From contig NZ_JACVXA010000005.1 in NCBI RefSeq assembly GCF_014903745.1, positions 62,001-126,000 on the forward strand: a DNA stretch of 64,000 nt, given 5' to 3'. Source of the DNA: Mangrovicoccus algicola (GTDB lineage: Bacteria; Pseudomonadota; Alphaproteobacteria; Rhodobacterales; Rhodobacteraceae). Under the pieces are notes generated by a model. It was not told where the DNA came from, ran no database searches, and saw only the letters and a list, made by a program, of their open reading frames with translations. The first letter of the stretch is position 1. Every line of letters begins with the position of its first letter. Positions 35,333 to 42,849 of the stretch are shown one piece after another. The position numbers and the translations under genes are program-made.

Positions 35333-36661
35333 ATGGACACCGCCGCCCCGGTTTTCGACGCCGCATTCTGGATCACCACACTCGCGGTGCTGGGATTGCT
35401 GGTCATGTCGGGCTTCTTCTCGGGATCGGAAACCGCGCTGACCGCCGCCTCGCGGGGAAAGCTGAAGGCCAAGGCCGATGCCGGCAGCCGCGGCGCCGGC
35501 GAGGCGCTGCGGATCACCGAGGACAACGAGCGGCTCATCGGCTCGGTGCTTCTGGGCAACAACCTGGTCAACATCCTCGCCACCTCGCTGACCACGGCGC
35601 TGTTCACCCGCGCCTTCGGCGATGGCGGGGCGACGCTGGCCCTGGCGACGCTGATCATGACCTTCCTGGTGCTGATCTTCGCCGAAGTGCTGCCCAAGAC
35701 CTACGCGATCACCAATGCCGAGGTCGCCGCCGCCGCGGTGGCGCGGCCGATCTCGATCATCATCCGCGTCTTCTCGCCGGTGGTGATGGCCGTGCGCGCG
35801 CTGGTGCGCACGGTGCTGAAGCTCTTCGGGGTGGAGACCGACCCCCAGAACAACGTGCTTGCCGTGCGCGAGGAAATCTCGGGCGCGCTGGCGCTGGGGC
35901 ATTCCGAGGGCGTGGTGCAGAAGGAGGATCGCGACCGGCTGCTGGGCGCGCTCGACCTGGGCGACCGCACGGTCGAGGAGATCATGAAGCATCGCAGCGA
36001 AATCGAGATGATCGATGCCGACGCGCCCTCCGAGGAGGTGCTGGCGCAATGCCTGGCCTCGCCGCATACCCGCCTGCCCGTCTTCCGCGAGAGCCACGAG
36101 AACATCATCGGCGTGATCCATGCCAAGGACCTGCTGCGCGGCCTGGCGAAGGCCCGCGAGGAGGCCGGGGACGGCGCGGTCCTGCCCGCGGCCTTCGACA
36201 TCCTCTCGGTCGCGCGCAAGGCCTATTTCGTGCCCGAGACGACCACGCTTGATGACCAGATGCGCCAGTTCCTGAAACGGCACACGCATTTCGCGCTGGT
36301 GGTGGACGAATACGGCGTGCTGCAGGGGCTGATCACGCTGGAGGACATCCTGGAGGAGATCGTCGGCGAGATCACCGACGAATTCGACACCGGCGAGACC
36401 CAGGGCATCGAACGCGGCCCGGACGGGCAATACGTGGTCGATGGCTGGGTGACGATCCGCGACCTCAACCGCGCCAATGAATGGCAGCTGCCCGATACCG
36501 AGGCCAATACCATCGCCGGGCTGGTGATCCACGAGGCCCAGATGATCCCGGTCGTGGGACAGGTGTTCAATTTCCACAATTTCCGCTTCGAGATCCTCGG
36601 CCGCGAAAAGAACCGGATCAGCCAGATCCGCATCGCCCCGGTCGGCAGCGCGGCCGGATAG
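35333..36661 (+). CDS. HlyC/CorC (CNNM-type) membrane protein with CBS domains
   Basis: The 442-residue protein has a DUF21 membrane domain (about residues 10-190, four hydrophobic segments, with SGFFSGSETALTAASRGKL and FAEVLPKTYAI), then two CBS domains (about 205-340) and a C-terminal CorC_HlyC domain starting near residue 360 (DGWVTIRDLN). The family is linked to magnesium and cobalt export or homeostasis (CNNM/MpfA). Haemolysin names are historical. TAAGGA before the ATG is a good ribosome site. A UUCG-loop terminator lies about 100 bases after the stop. Confidence 0.9.
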   Translation: MDTAAPVFDAAFWITTLAVLGLLVMSGFFSGSETALTAASRGKLKAKADAGSRGAGEALRITEDNERLIGSVLLGNNLVNILATSLTTALFTRAFGDGGATLALATLIMTFLVLIFAEVLPKTYAITNAEVAAAAVARPISIIIRVFSPVVMAVRALVRTVLKLFGVETDPQNNVLAVREEISGALALGHSEGVVQKEDRDRLLGALDLGDRTVEEIMKHRSEIEMIDADAPSEEVLAQCLASPHTRLPVFRESHENIIGVIHAKDLLRGLAKAREEAGDGAVLPAAFDILSVARKAYFVPETTTLDDQMRQFLKRHTHFALVVDEYGVLQGLITLEDILEEIVGEITDEFDTGETQGIERGPDGQYVVDGWVTIRDLNRANEWQLPDTEANTIAGLVIHEAQMIPVVGQVFNFHNFRFEILGREKNRISQIRIAPVGSAAG

Positions 36662-36699
36662 CCCCTGCAGAGGATACCTTAACCTTTGCGCGCTAGTGT

Positions 36700-36788
36700 C
36701 GGGGATGCGGGACACGGGCCGCCCCTCCGGCGGCGCCCGCATCTTCCTCCCTGTTGACCTGGCCACGCCTTCGGGCGTGGCTTTTTTT
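36700..36788 (+). ncRNA. candidate small RNA (or structured 3' UTR) with a CCUCC loop
   Basis: An 8-bp stem (GATGCGGG 36704-36711 with CCCGCATC 36736-36743) encloses a 5-bp stem with a CCTCC loop (36724-36728). A single-stranded TTCCTCCCTG follows, then a terminator. The anti-Shine-Dalgarno-like CCTCC loop recalls stress-induced sRNAs of Rhodobacter, whose loops carry CCUCCUCCC. A TAGTGT at 36694-36699 could be a -10 element, but no convincing -35 is seen. It could instead be the 3' UTR of the CorC-type gene. Confidence 0.35.
36762..36788 (+). terminator. UUCG-loop Rho-independent terminator
   Basis: GCCACGCC and GGCGTGGC form a perfect 8-bp stem closed by a C(TTCG)G tetraloop and followed by seven T. 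It ends transcription of the CorC-type gene or of the candidate sRNA at 36700. Confidence 0.88.
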
Positions 36789-36852
36789 CGGGCAGCTGCG
36801 CCGCCGCGCCGCGTCGCGGGCCATGCGGCCACCGCCTGCCCCGCCTTTCCTG

Positions 36853-36881
36853 TTGACCGCCTGACGGAGTCGTCCTAGCGT
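36853..36881 (+). promoter_or_regulatory. candidate sigma-70-type promoter between two terminators
   Basis: TTGACC (36853-36858), a 17-base spacer and TAGCGT (36876-36881) fit an alphaproteobacterial housekeeping promoter. It lies just after one terminator and about 60 bases before the next, so it would drive a very short transcript. Confidence 0.4.
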
Positions 36882-36887
36882 TCCGTC

Positions 36888-36954
36888 ACAACAAGTCGGC
36901 CAGTCCGACAGGGAGCAAAATCACATTTAAAAGAGGCCCTCCGGGCCTCTTTTT
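36888..36954 (+). ncRNA. candidate small RNA or attenuated leader upstream of ialB
   Basis: From the promoter above, a transcript of about 67 bases would hold one hairpin (GTCGG-CCAGT-CCGAC, 36895-36909), an unpaired A/T-rich linker and the terminator at 36930-36954. No protein start with a ribosome site fits. It may be an independent sRNA, or a leader with an attenuator for the ialB gene 140 bases further on. Confidence 0.4.
36930..36954 (+). terminator. Rho-independent terminator, possibly bidirectional
   Basis: A stem of AAAGAGGCCC with GGGCCTCTTT closes a TCC loop and is followed by further T. The A-run on the other side means it could also stop transcription on the minus strand. Confidence 0.88.
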
Positions 36955-37095
36955 CTTTGGCGCCCGCATCCGGGCGGGGACGGCGCCGCAGCATGTCCAG
37001 GCGCAGGCCCGGCGCCGCAACTGGGGGCCTGACATCCGCCCCGCGCCCGTGCTAGGCCTGCCGCACCGATGCAATCCCGAAAGGATACGCCGATC
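36955..37095. other. spacer between the second terminator and ialB
   Basis: About 140 bases, GC-rich at the start. It must hold the ialB ribosome site (GAAAGGAT about 10 bases before the ATG), and its promoter if the upstream terminator is complete. I see no clear -35/-10 pair here. Confidence 0.4.
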
Positions 37096-37761
37096 ATGAC
37101 CATTCGCTTTGGCGCGGGCCTCCTCCTGTCGCTTGCCCTTGCCACGGCAGCGGCCGCGCAGGAAACGGCCCAGCCCGCACCCGCCGAGGCCCCGGCCCCG
37201 GACGTCCAGGATGACGGCACCGCGGGCCTCTCTGCCGGGGAGCCGGTCACCCGCGAACGTCCCACCAGCCGCGACCAGGTCGAACAGGGCCAGCTCTACG
37301 TGCCGCGCAGCCAGCAGGATTGGGAAATCCGCTGCGCCCGCGCGCCCGACGGCCAGGAAGATCCCTGCCAGATGTACCAGCTGATGCGCGACCAGTCCGG
37401 CACGCCGACCGCGGAATTCACGCTGTTCAAGATCGAGGGCTCGTCCTTCGCCGCCGGCGCGCTGGTCGTCACGCCGCTGGAGACGCTGCTGCCGCGGGGC
37501 GTCAGCCTGTCGATCGATGGCGCGGGGGCCAAGCGCTACCCGTTCAAGTATTGCAGCGACTCGGGCTGCGTCTCGGAGGTCGGGCTGACCGCCGAGGAGG
37601 TCGCCGCGCTGAAGCGCGGGGTCACGGCCACGCTGCAGATCGTGCCGATGGTCGCGCAGAACACCAATGTCGACCTGACCCTGTCGCTGGCAGGCTTCAC
37701 CGCCGCCTTCGACGGGCTGCCCGCCCGGCGCATGGCGCCCGGCCCGGCTGCCCAGCAGTGA
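37096..37761 (+). CDS. invasion-associated locus B (IalB) family protein
   Basis: The 221-residue periplasmic protein has a signal peptide (residues 1-21, ending AAA-QE), an Ala/Pro/Glu-rich linker (about 22-65) and an IalB domain (about 70-215). Conserved features include WEIRCARA, EDPCQMYQ and YCSDSGC with the usual cysteines, and the end pattern VDLTLSLAGFTAAFDGL. The family was named in Bartonella but is widespread in non-pathogenic alphaproteobacteria, where its role is unknown. ATG 37096 is chosen over an in-frame ATG at 37069 because it starts directly at the signal peptide. Confidence 0.85.
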   Translation: MTIRFGAGLLLSLALATAAAAQETAQPAPAEAPAPDVQDDGTAGLSAGEPVTRERPTSRDQVEQGQLYVPRSQQDWEIRCARAPDGQEDPCQMYQLMRDQSGTPTAEFTLFKIEGSSFAAGALVVTPLETLLPRGVSLSIDGAGAKRYPFKYCSDSGCVSEVGLTAEEVAALKRGVTATLQIVPMVAQNTNVDLTLSLAGFTAAFDGLPARRMAPGPAAQQ

Positions 37762-37767
37762 CATGCC

Positions 37768-37803
37768 GGGCGGCGGCCGGGTCATCACCCACGGCCGCCG
37801 CCC
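37768..37803. terminator. 12-bp hairpin between convergent ialB and ketosynthase genes
   Basis: GGGCGGCGGCCG and CGGCCGCCGCCC pair perfectly around a 12-base loop that can fold further (GGT with ACC). No T-run follows, so it is either a Rho-assisted end or a shared transcription block for the two convergent genes. Confidence 0.45.
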
Positions 37804-37813
37804 TCCGCCGGTC

Positions 37814-39022
37814 TCAGGCGGCGCGCAGCGCCAGAACCGCGTTCAGGCCGCCGAAGGCGAAGGCATTGGACAGCACGACATCGACCTTCGCCTCGCGCGC
37901 CTCGTTGGGCACCACGTCCAGCGCGCATTCCGGATCGGCCTCCTCATAGCCGATCGTGGGCGCGATCACCCCGTCGCGCAGCGCCATGATGCAGGCCAGA
38001 AGCTCCACCGCCCCGGTGCCGCCGATCAGGTGGCCGTGCATCGACTTGGTCGAGGAGATCATCAGGCTGTCGGCATGCGCCCCGAAGACATCCGCCACGG
38101 CGGCGCATTCGGTCTTGTCATTGGCGGCCGTGCCGGTGCCATGGGCGTTGATGTAGCCCACCGCCTCCAGCGGAACGCGCGCATCTTCCACCGCCCCGCG
38201 GATCGCCCGCGCGGCTCCCTGTTTCGAGGGCATCACGATATCGGCCGCGTCGGAGGTCATGGCGAAGCCGATCACCTCGGCCAGGATCTCGGCGCCGCGC
38301 GCGCGGGCATGCTCGTATTCCTCGAAGACGAAGACGCCCGCGCCCTCGCCCTGGACCATGCCGTTGCGATTGGCCGAGAACGGGCGGCAGGCATCGCGCG
38401 ACATGACGCGCAGCCCTTCCCAGGCCTTCACCCCGCCGAAGCACAGCATCGATTCCGACCCGCCCGTGACCATGACCGTCGCCATGCCGCAGCGGATCAG
38501 GTTGAAAGCCTGGCCCATCGCGTGGTTCGACGAGGCGCAGGCGGTGGCGACGGTGAAGCTCGGCCCCTTGAGATTGAAGGCCATGGAGACATGGCTTGCG
38601 GCGGCGTTGTTCATCAGCTTGGGCACGACGAAGGGATGGACGCGGTTCTTGCCCTCCTCGTAGACCGAGCGGTAATTCTCGTCCGAGGTCTGCAGACCGC
38701 CGCCCGAGGTGCCCAGCACCACGCCCGAGCGCGCCGCCAGTTCTCCGCCGAAACTCAGCCCCGACTGGGAGATCGCCTCGCGCGCGGCCAGCAGGGTGAA
38801 TTGCGTGAAACGATCGTAGAGCGCGATCTGCTGGCGATTGAACTCGGCCTCGGGATCATAGCCCTTTACCTGCCCGCCGATCCGGATCGCCAGCCTCTCC
38901 ACATCGCGGAATTCCAGGGCCCCGATGCCGCAGCGGCCCTCGCGCATCGCCTCGGTGGTCTCGGCGACCGAACGGCCCAGGGGGTTGATCGTCCCCTGGC
39001 CGGTAATCACCACGCGCTTCAT
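37814..39022 (-). CDS. beta-ketoacyl-ACP synthase (FabF/KAS II-like)
   Basis: The 402-residue condensing enzyme elongates acyl-ACP with malonyl-ACP. The catalytic triad is intact: Cys 162 in TACASSNHAMG, His 294 in INAHGTGT and His 331 in KSMHGHLIGG. It differs from housekeeping FabF in several blocks and overlaps a dedicated acyl carrier protein gene by 4 bases (ATGA), with lpxD just upstream. That points to a specialised acyl chain, probably for lipid A or another envelope lipid (inference), as with the Rhizobium acpXL-fabF cluster. Confidence 0.88.
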   Translation of the reverse strand: MKRVVITGQGTINPLGRSVAETTEAMREGRCGIGALEFRDVERLAIRIGGQVKGYDPEAEFNRQQIALYDRFTQFTLLAAREAISQSGLSFGGELAARSGVVLGTSGGGLQTSDENYRSVYEEGKNRVHPFVVPKLMNNAAASHVSMAFNLKGPSFTVATACASSNHAMGQAFNLIRCGMATVMVTGGSESMLCFGGVKAWEGLRVMSRDACRPFSANRNGMVQGEGAGVFVFEEYEHARARGAEILAEVIGFAMTSDAADIVMPSKQGAARAIRGAVEDARVPLEAVGYINAHGTGTAANDKTECAAVADVFGAHADSLMISSTKSMHGHLIGGTGAVELLACIMALRDGVIAPTIGYEEADPECALDVVPNEAREAKVDVVLSNAFAFGGLNAVLALRAA

Positions 39023-39282
39023 GCGTGCTGTTCCGCCACCAGCCCCTCGACCGCCCGCACGATGGCGGCAACGGAGGAAATGTCGAACTCGCTGGAAGCG
39101 GGATCATTGGCGTTGAACGGGATCTGGATGTCGAAGGCTTCCTCGATGGCGAAGATGCTTTCCACCAGGCCCAGGCTGTCGATCCCCAGATCCTCCAGCG
39201 TCTGATCCATGCTCACGTCGCCCTCGTCCAGAACCGCCTGTTCGGCGATGATGCCGATGACCCTGTTTGCCACATCAGCCAT
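39019..39282 (-). CDS. acyl carrier protein, probably specialised
   Basis: The 87-residue ACP has the phosphopantetheine attachment motif LGIDSLGLVE with Ser 36. Compared with housekeeping AcpP it has an extended, less acidic C-terminal half (FNANDPASSEFDISSVAAIV), like accessory ACPs such as AcpXL. It lies between lpxD (33 bases upstream) and the ketosynthase (4-base overlap), so the three genes form one operon. Confidence 0.88.
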   Translation of the reverse strand: MADVANRVIGIIAEQAVLDEGDVSMDQTLEDLGIDSLGLVESIFAIEEAFDIQIPFNANDPASSEFDISSVAAIVRAVEGLVAEQHA

Positions 39283-39315
39283 GTTCCGACCCCTTCTGCG
39301 GATTTGCCGCGTGAT

Positions 39316-40407
39316 CTAGTCGCTTTCCCCCGGCTTTTGAACCGCCTTTTTCAGGGCCGCGACATCCCGGTAGAGCCGCGGCAGCCGGCGCAGCCCCTTG
39401 TTGATCTCCATCTGCGTGGACATCTCCACGGCGGGCGAGCCGAGGATCACGCGGCCCGCGGGCACCTTGGTGAAGATCTTGCTGGCCCCGCCCGCGACCA
39501 CGTCATCGCCGATGGTGATGTTGTCATTCACCCCCACCTGGCCGGCCAGCACCACGCGGTTGCCGATCCTGGTGGAACCTGCAATGCCCACGAGCCCGCA
39601 CAGAAGGCAATCCTCGCCGATCTGCACGTTGTGTCCGATCTGGACGAGGTTGTCGATCTTGGTGCCGCGGCCGATGCGGGTGGCGCGGATCGTGCCGCTG
39701 TCGACAGTCGAATTGGCGCCGATCTCGACATCGTCGCCGATCTCCACGCCCCCGAGGCTGTGGATCCGCGTCCAGGCGGTGTTGCGCGTCTCCTGCCGGT
39801 CGCCCAGGCTTTCGCGGACGTTTTCCACCGCCGATTTCTCGGGCGTCACGAAGGAGAACCCGTCGCCGCCGATGGCTGCGCCCGGCTGGACGATCACCCG
39901 GTCGCCCAGGGTCACGCGCCGCCCGATCCGGGCGCCGGCGCAAAGCAGCACGTCATCGCCGATCACGCTGTCCTCGGCCACCGAGACATGCGGACAGATC
40001 ACCGCGCGCGCCCCGATCCGCACCCGCGGCCCGATCACCGCCAGCGGTCCGATGGCGGCGCCCTCGCCGATCTCGGCCGTGGGATCGATCACCGCCGCGG
40101 AGTGGATGCCCGGCGCCACCGCGGCGCCCGGATCCAGCGCGCGGGTGATCCCGGCCATGGCATAGCGCGGGCGCGGCACGAACAGCGCCGCCTCCAGCCC
40201 GTGGCTCTGCCAGTCGGCCCCGTCCCACATCACCGCCGCACGGGCCCGCCCCGTGCGCAGCCCCTCGGCATAGGCGGGCTGCATCGCCAGCGCCAGGTCG
40301 CCGGGACCGGCCGCGGCGGGCTCCGCGGCGCCGGTGATGGCGATGTCGCCCTTGCCTTCCAGCCGCGCATCGAGCGCCGCCGCCAGATCGGAAAGCAGAA
40401 TGTCCAT
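39316..40407 (-). CDS. lpxD: UDP-3-O-(3-hydroxyacyl)glucosamine N-acyltransferase LpxD
   Basis: LpxD adds the N-linked 3-hydroxyacyl chain to the lipid A precursor. The product has 363 residues: an N-terminal uridine-binding domain (about 1-100), a left-handed beta-helix of hexapeptide repeats (about 101-320) with the catalytic His 259 in LVQIGHNVQIG, and a C-terminal helix. In most proteobacteria the gene lies between skp and fabZ. Here it heads an operon with an ACP and a ketosynthase, about 34 kb away. ATG 40407 starts MDILLSDLAAALDARLEG. A frame extending further upstream is discarded. Confidence 0.94.
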   Translation of the reverse strand: MDILLSDLAAALDARLEGKGDIAITGAAEPAAAGPGDLALAMQPAYAEGLRTGRARAAVMWDGADWQSHGLEAALFVPRPRYAMAGITRALDPGAAVAPGIHSAAVIDPTAEIGEGAAIGPLAVIGPRVRIGARAVICPHVSVAEDSVIGDDVLLCAGARIGRRVTLGDRVIVQPGAAIGGDGFSFVTPEKSAVENVRESLGDRQETRNTAWTRIHSLGGVEIGDDVEIGANSTVDSGTIRATRIGRGTKIDNLVQIGHNVQIGEDCLLCGLVGIAGSTRIGNRVVLAGQVGVNDNITIGDDVVAGGASKIFTKVPAGRVILGSPAVEMSTQMEINKGLRRLPRLYRDVAALKKAVQKPGESD

Positions 40408-40787
40408 GAGGGTCCCCCGGGGCTTGTGACGGGGCCGTGTTAGCCCCTCGCGCCGGGGATTGATACCCCGGCCCGCACGGGCGCGGAACACGCATCCGCA
40501 AGGCCGCCCCGGCGGAAGGCGCGCCTCATCGTCGGAAGCCGGCGCCCGGGGCCTTCGGTCGCAATTGACGGGGGCGGCGCAGGAACGGTCCGGAATGGGA
40601 GAATCAAGCCCACATATTAAGGTATGACCTTTTTCGGCGGATTTATGCTTATAGGGAAAAGGTTCCCCGAAATGACCGGGTTTTTCTTTGCGATTCATCA
40701 AATCTATGGCAATTCCCTGTTAGGCAGAAAGCGAATTGAGCCGGAACGGCCGGTCGCGAAATGAGGCAGATCGAGCGGGGACTACAA
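40408..40787. other. 380-base spacer with an AT-rich core, promoters for lpxD and the YcbK-like gene
   Basis: The half next to lpxD is GC-rich. About 40600-40740 is markedly more AT-rich than the rest of the window (CACATATTAAGGTATGACC, GGATTTATGCTTATAGGG, GGGTTTTTCTTTGCG), as expected for promoter DNA or for sequence of different origin. A weak CCCG/CGGG hairpin followed by five T near 40665-40687 may end a short transcript. No gene is seen. Confidence 0.5.
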
Positions 40788-41354
40788 ATGAGCGACAGCG
40801 CAAGCTGCGTCAGCAGGCGTACAATACTCAGAGCCTTTGCCGCGACCATGGTCGCAGCAGCACCCACCTATTCCAAGGCCGCGGGTTTCCTGCGCGGCGG
40901 GGGCGATATCCGGAAACTCCAGATGTATTCGGGGCGCACCGGCGAGCGGATCGACGTGATCTATTGGATCGACGGCAAGTACATCAAGGAATCCCTCAAG
41001 GAAATCAATGTCTTCATGCGCGACTGGCGGCAGAACAAGGCCATCGCGATGGATACCAGGACGCTGGACATCATGTCGGCCTCGCACAACCTCATGGGAA
41101 CGAGCGAGCCCTATCTGATGCTCTCGGGCTACCGCTCGCCGCAGACCAACGCCTATCTGCGCTCGCGCTCCAGCGGGGTGGCGCGCAACTCGCTGCACAT
41201 GAAGGGCCAGGCCGCCGACCTGCGGCTGAAATCGCGCTCGGTCGGCCAGATGTCCCAGGCGGCAGCCTCCTTCCAGGCCGGTGGCGTCGGGTCCTATTAC
41301 GGCTCCAACTTCGTGCACATGGATTGCGGCACGGTCCGCAGCTGGCGCGGCTGA
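40788..41354 (+). CDS. YcbK/DUF882-family (M15A) putative murein endopeptidase, Tat-exported
   Basis: The 188-residue protein has a twin-arginine signal (SRRTILRAFAATM, RR at residues 10-11) and an M15A-type domain. The putative zinc ligands are visible: His 137 and Asp 144 in SLHMKGQAADLRL and His 177 in FVHMDCG, with the preceding GYRSPQTNAYLRS. E. coli YcbK (MepK) cleaves 3-3 cross-links in peptidoglycan, which is the likely activity. An in-frame ATG at 40761 would place nine residues before the Tat signal. 40788 is preferred because GGGGA is spaced six bases before it. Confidence 0.85.
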   Translation: MSDSASCVSRRTILRAFAATMVAAAPTYSKAAGFLRGGGDIRKLQMYSGRTGERIDVIYWIDGKYIKESLKEINVFMRDWRQNKAIAMDTRTLDIMSASHNLMGTSEPYLMLSGYRSPQTNAYLRSRSSGVARNSLHMKGQAADLRLKSRSVGQMSQAAASFQAGGVGSYYGSNFVHMDCGTVRSWRG

Positions 41355-41397
41355 TCCCCTGCGCGGGAGGGGCGGCCGCTCCGCCCCCCGCCGCGTT

Positions 41398-42006
41398 TCA
41401 GCGAATCATCTCCTTGATCGCCGCTGCATGAGCGGGGTCCGCGGCCAGTACCACCGCCGCCAGATCGCGTGATGCCGCGTCGAGATCCTCCGCAGGCACC
41501 ACCCGGTCCACGAGCCCCCAGGCCAGCGCCTCCTCGACACCCACCTTCTGCCCCGCCAGCAACAGCATCGCGGCCCGGCCAGGTCCAGCCAGCCGCGCCA
41601 GCCGCACCGGATCGGAGGGCTGCGGCAGGTAGCCCCGCGCCATCACCGGATAGAAAATCTGTGCCCCCGGCACCGCGATGCGCAGGTCGCAGGCCAGCAC
41701 CATTCCCAGCGCGCCCCCTGCCGCCGTGCCGTTCAGCGCCGCGATGCTGAGCCCGCGGAAGGCCGCGACCGCCCCGGATACCCGTTCCCACAGGGGGTCC
41801 GCCGCCAGATCCTCCGCCTCGGTCAGGTCCATCCCCGCCGAAAAGACCCGCCCGGTCCCGGTAAGCACCAGCGCGCGGGCGCGTCCCTGCGCGGTTTCGG
41901 CAAACGCCGCCAGATCCGTCAGCATCGCCCGGGTCAGCGCATTGGCCTTCGCCGGGCGGGACAGGCGGGCGACCCACAGATCGCCCCCGCATTCGGTCTC
42001 GATCAC
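41398..42006 (-). CDS. short enoyl-CoA hydratase/isomerase family protein
   Basis: This 202-residue crotonase-fold protein is shorter than the usual 255-265 because it lacks most of the C-terminal helical region. Oxyanion segments RVFSAGMDLTEAED and NGTAAGGALGMVLACDLRI are kept, but the usual catalytic glutamates are not evident in YPVMARGYLPQPSDPVRL. It starts at a GTG that overlaps the SDR stop codon (GTGA), so the two are coupled. The substrate is unknown; acyl-CoA chemistry is implied by the fold. Confidence 0.8.
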   Translation of the reverse strand: MIETECGGDLWVARLSRPAKANALTRAMLTDLAAFAETAQGRARALVLTGTGRVFSAGMDLTEAEDLAADPLWERVSGAVAAFRGLSIAALNGTAAGGALGMVLACDLRIAVPGAQIFYPVMARGYLPQPSDPVRLARLAGPGRAAMLLLAGQKVGVEEALAWGLVDRVVPAEDLDAASRDLAAVVLAADPAHAAAIKEMIR

Positions 42007-42758
42007 CCGGTCAGCCCCGCGCGGCGCCGGATCCCGGGGTCGCGCAGCGACACTTCGGTGCCGACCAGGTCCTCCGCCTCCGCGCCGCAAAGCCAGACCA
42101 GCACCTGCGCCGGCCAGTCCGCCGGAATATGCTCCGACCAGTCGAGGCGGCTGACGGCATTGACGCCCGAATCGCGGATCTGCTCCTGCATGCCGGTGGC
42201 AACCGTACCCGGGCTGAGGCCGATGGCGCGGATGCCGTGGCCGCGGCCTTCCTCGTCCGCGCAGCGTGTCAGCATCGCCGCCCCGGCCTTCGCGCTGCAA
42301 TAGGCGCTCCAGCCTTCCAGCGGGCGCGAGGCCGCCCCGGAAGAGACGGTCAGGATGGTGCCGCCGCCCTGCGCGATCATCGCCGGCAGGGCCGCGCGCA
42401 TTCCGTGATAGACGCCCTTGAGATTGATATCGATCGCCTTGCCCCAGTCCTCCGGGTCCGAGGCGGAGAGCGGGGCGATCGGCTCGATCACCCCGGCATT
42501 GTTCACCAGCACGTCGATCCGCCCGAAGCTCTGGCGCGTCGCGTCGATGGCGGCCTCCACCTCCCAGTAGCGCGAGACATCGCAGGTGATGGCCACCGCG
42601 TCGGGTCCCAGTTCGCCCGCAAGATCGGCGATCGCCTCGCGCGAACGCGCCGCCAGTGCCACGCGCGCCCCCGCGGCAGCGAAGGCGCGCGCGGCAGCCG
42701 CCCCGATGCCCCGGCTCGCGCCGGTGATCAGCACTGCCTTCCCGGTCAGATCGGTCAT
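42003..42758 (-). CDS. short-chain dehydrogenase/reductase
   Basis: This 251-residue classical SDR has the cofactor motif TGASRGIG near residue 13 and NNAG, with the catalytic Tyr and Lys in YCSAKAG and Ser in TVSSGAAS. AARS after the second strand suggests NADPH preference (inference). AAAGGAG six bases upstream supports ATG 42758. The enoyl-CoA hydratase-like gene is coupled behind it, so the pair may act on the same acyl-CoA or carbonyl compound. Confidence 0.88.
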   Translation of the reverse strand: MTDLTGKAVLITGASRGIGAAAARAFAAAGARVALAARSREAIADLAGELGPDAVAITCDVSRYWEVEAAIDATRQSFGRIDVLVNNAGVIEPIAPLSASDPEDWGKAIDINLKGVYHGMRAALPAMIAQGGGTILTVSSGAASRPLEGWSAYCSAKAGAAMLTRCADEEGRGHGIRAIGLSPGTVATGMQEQIRDSGVNAVSRLDWSEHIPADWPAQVLVWLCGAEAEDLVGTEVSLRDPGIRRRAGLTG

Positions 42759-42849
42759 GGTCACTCCTTTGCAAGGCATCGAATTTTCGGACTTCCGCCG
42801 CACCCTGCCAGAAGATACGCAAAGGGCAACCCCATCCGGAGACTTGCCC

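Noticed and set aside
40665-40687. hairpin CCCG/CGGG followed by TTTTT as a terminator
   Set aside because: The stem has only four base pairs. Noted in the spacer entry but not called.
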